64,000 nucleotides of DNA from CAVYHJ01 sp963768165 [NCBI: uncultured bacterium] (lineage in GTDB: Bacteria > UBP4 > UBA4092), in assembly GCA_963768165.1 (NCBI GenBank), contig CAVYHJ010000026.1, positions 1-64,000 of the forward strand. The letters run 5' to 3'. The notes beneath the pieces were generated by a model. The model saw only the letters and a program-made list of their open reading frames with translations, did not search any database and was not told where the DNA came from. The position numbers and the translations under genes are program-made. Position 1 is the first letter of the stretch. Every line of letters starts with the position of its first letter. Below, one piece after another: positions 61,344 through 64,000 of this stretch.

Positions 61344-63935
61344 ATGAATTCAGTGATTTGGATTGAGAAAATGAGTTCAAAACTCGGTTGGGTCATTTTA
61401 TTTTGTTTTCTGGGATTAGTGTCCAGTTTAAGTTTTGCGGATGAACCGATTCCCCCTTTATTTTTTGCCTTACAATCCCATTCTTTGCAAGGGGATACAA
61501 CCGCACATACACAGGCGATGGAGTTCATGCAAAAAGCCGGCGTTAAAATCATGCGCGATGAAATGTATTGGTCTAATGTGGAAAGAGAAAAAGGGAAAAT
61601 CATAATTCCGGAAAATTATAAACAGAATGTGGATATCACGCTGGCGCATGGGATGGAATTACTGATTATATTGGATTATGGTAACAAATTTTATGATAGC
61701 GGAAAATCGCCCAATACGCCGGAGGGGAGAGCTGCTTTTACCAATTATTGCTACACCATCGTCAGTACCTTTCGCGGGAAAATCAAATATTTTGAAATCT
61801 GGAATGAACCGAATATTACGGAGTTTTGGAAACCCCAACCGAATCCCACCGATTACGCGTTGCTTTTACAAGAGGCATATAAAGCCTGTAAATCCGCAAA
61901 CCCGGATTGTGTTATTGTCGGAGGTGTAACCTCGGGAGTAGATATTGATTTTCTGGATAAAGTATTTGCCGCAGGCGGTGTGCAAAACATGGATATCTTA
62001 TCGCTTCATCCCTATCGCGGGGATGCGCCGGAGAATGGGAATAGTCTGATTACGCAGTTGCAGAAAGCGAATGAGTTGTTGAAGAAATATAAAAAGCCCA
62101 TGCATATATGGATGACGGAAATGGGTTATCCAACGCATAAAGGACCAAACGGTCATTCCGAGGAAGAGCAGGCGGATTATCTGACCCGTTGTTATTTGGA
62201 GACCCTTTCGACAGGACTGGTGGATTCTTTTTTCTGGTATTGGCTGGGTCCCGATGGCCCGGATGAGACCTATAGTGAAGACCGGTTTGGATTGGTACGA
62301 CAGGACGAGTCTCTCAAATCTTCCTATTATGCCTATCAAACTCTGACTAAAAATTTAACCGGTGCCGCCTATGCAGGCCAATTAAAGTTTAAGGATGATA
62401 ATCTGCGGGCATACCAGTTCCATCCCAAAGAGAATGGAAAAGAAATTATTACCGCAGTATGGAATATTCGGGAAACAACGCCCATCGCTTTTGAAACCAA
62501 ATCAGCGACAGTTGATCTTATGGATAAAAAGGGAAATCAAACAAAATACTGGACGTATGAAAATAATTTCACATTGAGTGTATCGGAATCTCCGTATTGG
62601 TTGGTAAGTAAAGAGAATCTTATCCCGACTGAAAAGAGAATGATTCAATTTGATAAAACAAAACTCCTAACTTCGCCGGGAGGACGCAGAGCGATACAAG
62701 TCAAATTAAATAAAGATGTAACAAAAGCCATAACTGGTAAAACCAGCTTGCTTAACAAGATAACATTTGATTCAGATCCTGTAGAATTACAGACCGAACC
62801 GGCACAGATGTTTTTACTGAATCCTAGATCTCCGCTTTATGGGAACGGTACGATATTTTATATCATGGTTTCACAAATTCATCCGCCGGAATCAGGAAGT
62901 GTAACTGCTACGTTGGTTATCGGAGGGCGTCCGCGAGGATTTGTGAGAGCGAATTTAAAAATCAATCCACCGGTTCGCGCTTGGATAAGGCCTTTTTTGC
63001 AAGACTCCACTGGGAAGGAAGGATTTAATGTTTATCTCCAAAACTTGTCAGAGGATACGGTATCGGGCGAAATATTGGTTTCATCAGATGCGGATATATT
63101 ACTGGACCAACCAACCCGTTCATTCGAGAATCTTATTACCGGGGATACCTCTGTGATTCCGATTCATATTGTGGACAAAGGAGAAGCGCCGGAGGATACT
63201 TTGTTTTCAATTGGAGTGGAAATTTTATTGCCGGGAATGGATGCTATGAGTGTCCAAAGGTCTATAGATTATTTAACGTGTGTAAAAGCAAAAACAAAAG
63301 TAATGCTGGATGGGAAATTAAATGAATGGGAACATGCCAACTTTATTGAGATGGGGAAGCCGGAACAAATAACGGTAGGAAAGGATAATTATCGTGGACC
63401 GGAGGATTACGATGGGGCTGTATATACCATGTGGGATGAGAAGAATTTTTATATTGCGGCAGTAGTGGTGGATGATACGATCAGTTCGTTGATAGACCCC
63501 GGGCCGAATTTGTATTTTAGCGATGGGTTGGAGGTTTTCTTTGATACAGATGCCAACGGAAACTTGAGCGACCATCAATATGGAGCAAACGATTTTCATT
63601 ACGGATTTTTCGATACACCGAAAGGGCCGGTGGTCTGGCGGTGGTCACCCGGGAACCAACTGTCTCCCAATGCGAAAATATGTTGGTTTCGGAGAACTGA
63701 CTTGGGTCCGGAAGGAAAGTCTCTTGGATATATCATGGAAGGGAGTATCCCATTTTCGGAATTAGGGATTACTCCGAAAGTGGGGGAATTGATAGGATTT
63801 ACCATCGCTGCAGATGATAGCGACACATTGGAAATCGTTGATTTATCTTCACGAGATAAACAATTTACTTGGGCTGGTGATAAGTTCAACTATACCGATC
63901 CTTCTAAATTTGGCTTTCTTTTTCTGAAGGAATGA
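61344..63935 (+). CDS. Secreted GH-A clan glycoside hydrolase with CBM9-like domain
   Basis: An 863-residue exported enzyme. The catalytic TIM barrel (about 40-340) resembles GH39/GH5-type enzymes: acid/base E is in EIWNEPN and nucleophile E in HIWMTEMGYPTH. Residues about 400-640 are beta-sandwich linker domains. The last ~210 residues match a CBM9-like sugar-binding domain (KVMLDGKLNEW, YFSDGLEVFFDTDANGN, EGSIPFSELGI). The signal peptide is SKLGWVILFCFLGLVSSLSFA. ATG 61344 is chosen because GAAAGG lies 13 nt upstream; ATG 61371 is an equally possible start and TTG 61320 less so. Substrate cannot be told; plant or microbial polysaccharide is likely. Confidence 0.82.
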   Translation: MNSVIWIEKMSSKLGWVILFCFLGLVSSLSFADEPIPPLFFALQSHSLQGDTTAHTQAMEFMQKAGVKIMRDEMYWSNVEREKGKIIIPENYKQNVDITLAHGMELLIILDYGNKFYDSGKSPNTPEGRAAFTNYCYTIVSTFRGKIKYFEIWNEPNITEFWKPQPNPTDYALLLQEAYKACKSANPDCVIVGGVTSGVDIDFLDKVFAAGGVQNMDILSLHPYRGDAPENGNSLITQLQKANELLKKYKKPMHIWMTEMGYPTHKGPNGHSEEEQADYLTRCYLETLSTGLVDSFFWYWLGPDGPDETYSEDRFGLVRQDESLKSSYYAYQTLTKNLTGAAYAGQLKFKDDNLRAYQFHPKENGKEIITAVWNIRETTPIAFETKSATVDLMDKKGNQTKYWTYENNFTLSVSESPYWLVSKENLIPTEKRMIQFDKTKLLTSPGGRRAIQVKLNKDVTKAITGKTSLLNKITFDSDPVELQTEPAQMFLLNPRSPLYGNGTIFYIMVSQIHPPESGSVTATLVIGGRPRGFVRANLKINPPVRAWIRPFLQDSTGKEGFNVYLQNLSEDTVSGEILVSSDADILLDQPTRSFENLITGDTSVIPIHIVDKGEAPEDTLFSIGVEILLPGMDAMSVQRSIDYLTCVKAKTKVMLDGKLNEWEHANFIEMGKPEQITVGKDNYRGPEDYDGAVYTMWDEKNFYIAAVVVDDTISSLIDPGPNLYFSDGLEVFFDTDANGNLSDHQYGANDFHYGFFDTPKGPVVWRWSPGNQLSPNAKICWFRRTDLGPEGKSLGYIMEGSIPFSELGITPKVGELIGFTIAADDSDTLEIVDLSSRDKQFTWAGDKFNYTDPSKFGFLFLKE

Positions 63936-64000
63936 TCCCGGTGATGGGGTGATTTTATAGGAGGATATTGCAAAAGTTAGAATATTATTCTTAAATAGAG

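Overview
The window looks like a chromosome piece from an uncultivated Gram-negative bacterium with AT-leaning DNA. Evidence for this is a Kdo-pathway isomerase, lipoprotein and periplasmic proteins, a penicillin-binding protein, the HpnCDE squalene route, many GGAGG-type ribosome binding sites, and several genes that appear leaderless. The phylum cannot be fixed from this sequence alone.

Layout. 1-5200: a nuclease-methyltransferase restriction-modification (R-M) enzyme and an unknown partner gene, flanked by short stem-loop repeats. 5200-8000: ispG, a hotdog thioesterase and an IS481-type insertion. 8000-15800: four GT-C-like membrane glycosyltransferases in an A-B-B-A paralogue order. 15800-20300 (minus): purE, aroK and livHMGF, closely packed. 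20460-23420: cinA, a transaldolase-like aldolase and kdsD, whose 3' end was rewritten by an IS4 insertion with a 9-bp target duplication. 24840-28980 (minus): an unrecognised envelope cluster built around a 1093-residue helical lipoprotein, including a 38-residue membrane protein. 29190-34670: two zinc dehydrogenases followed by hpnC, hpnD and hpnE. 34730-37790: a sensor kinase translationally coupled to a short-chain dehydrogenase.

37800-43670 holds a complete and apparently functional type II-C CRISPR-Cas9 locus. It has a minus-strand tracrRNA with promoter, anti-repeat and tail hairpins; 12 identical 36-bp repeats with 11 spacers of exactly 30 bp; a strong terminator directly after the array; and cas2, cas1 and cas9. 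Each repeat ends in a perfect TATAAT, so each spacer probably has its own promoter. Cas9 (1148 residues) keeps all nuclease residues and carries what looks like an internal duplication in its REC region.

44120-64000: a short-chain dehydrogenase with an in-frame repeat insertion, a corrinoid-binding protein, secreted or surface proteins (8-fold repeat protein, ankyrin protein, hydrolases, glycoside hydrolase with a CBM9-like end), an AAA ATPase, threonine ammonia-lyase, endonuclease III, tRNA-Val(CAC), two peptide-transporter permeases, a PBP4-type carboxypeptidase and a DciA-like protein. Intergenic DNA carries at least three families of short repeats, two of which show compensatory base changes. 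Copies surround the R-M module and the upstream side of cas9.
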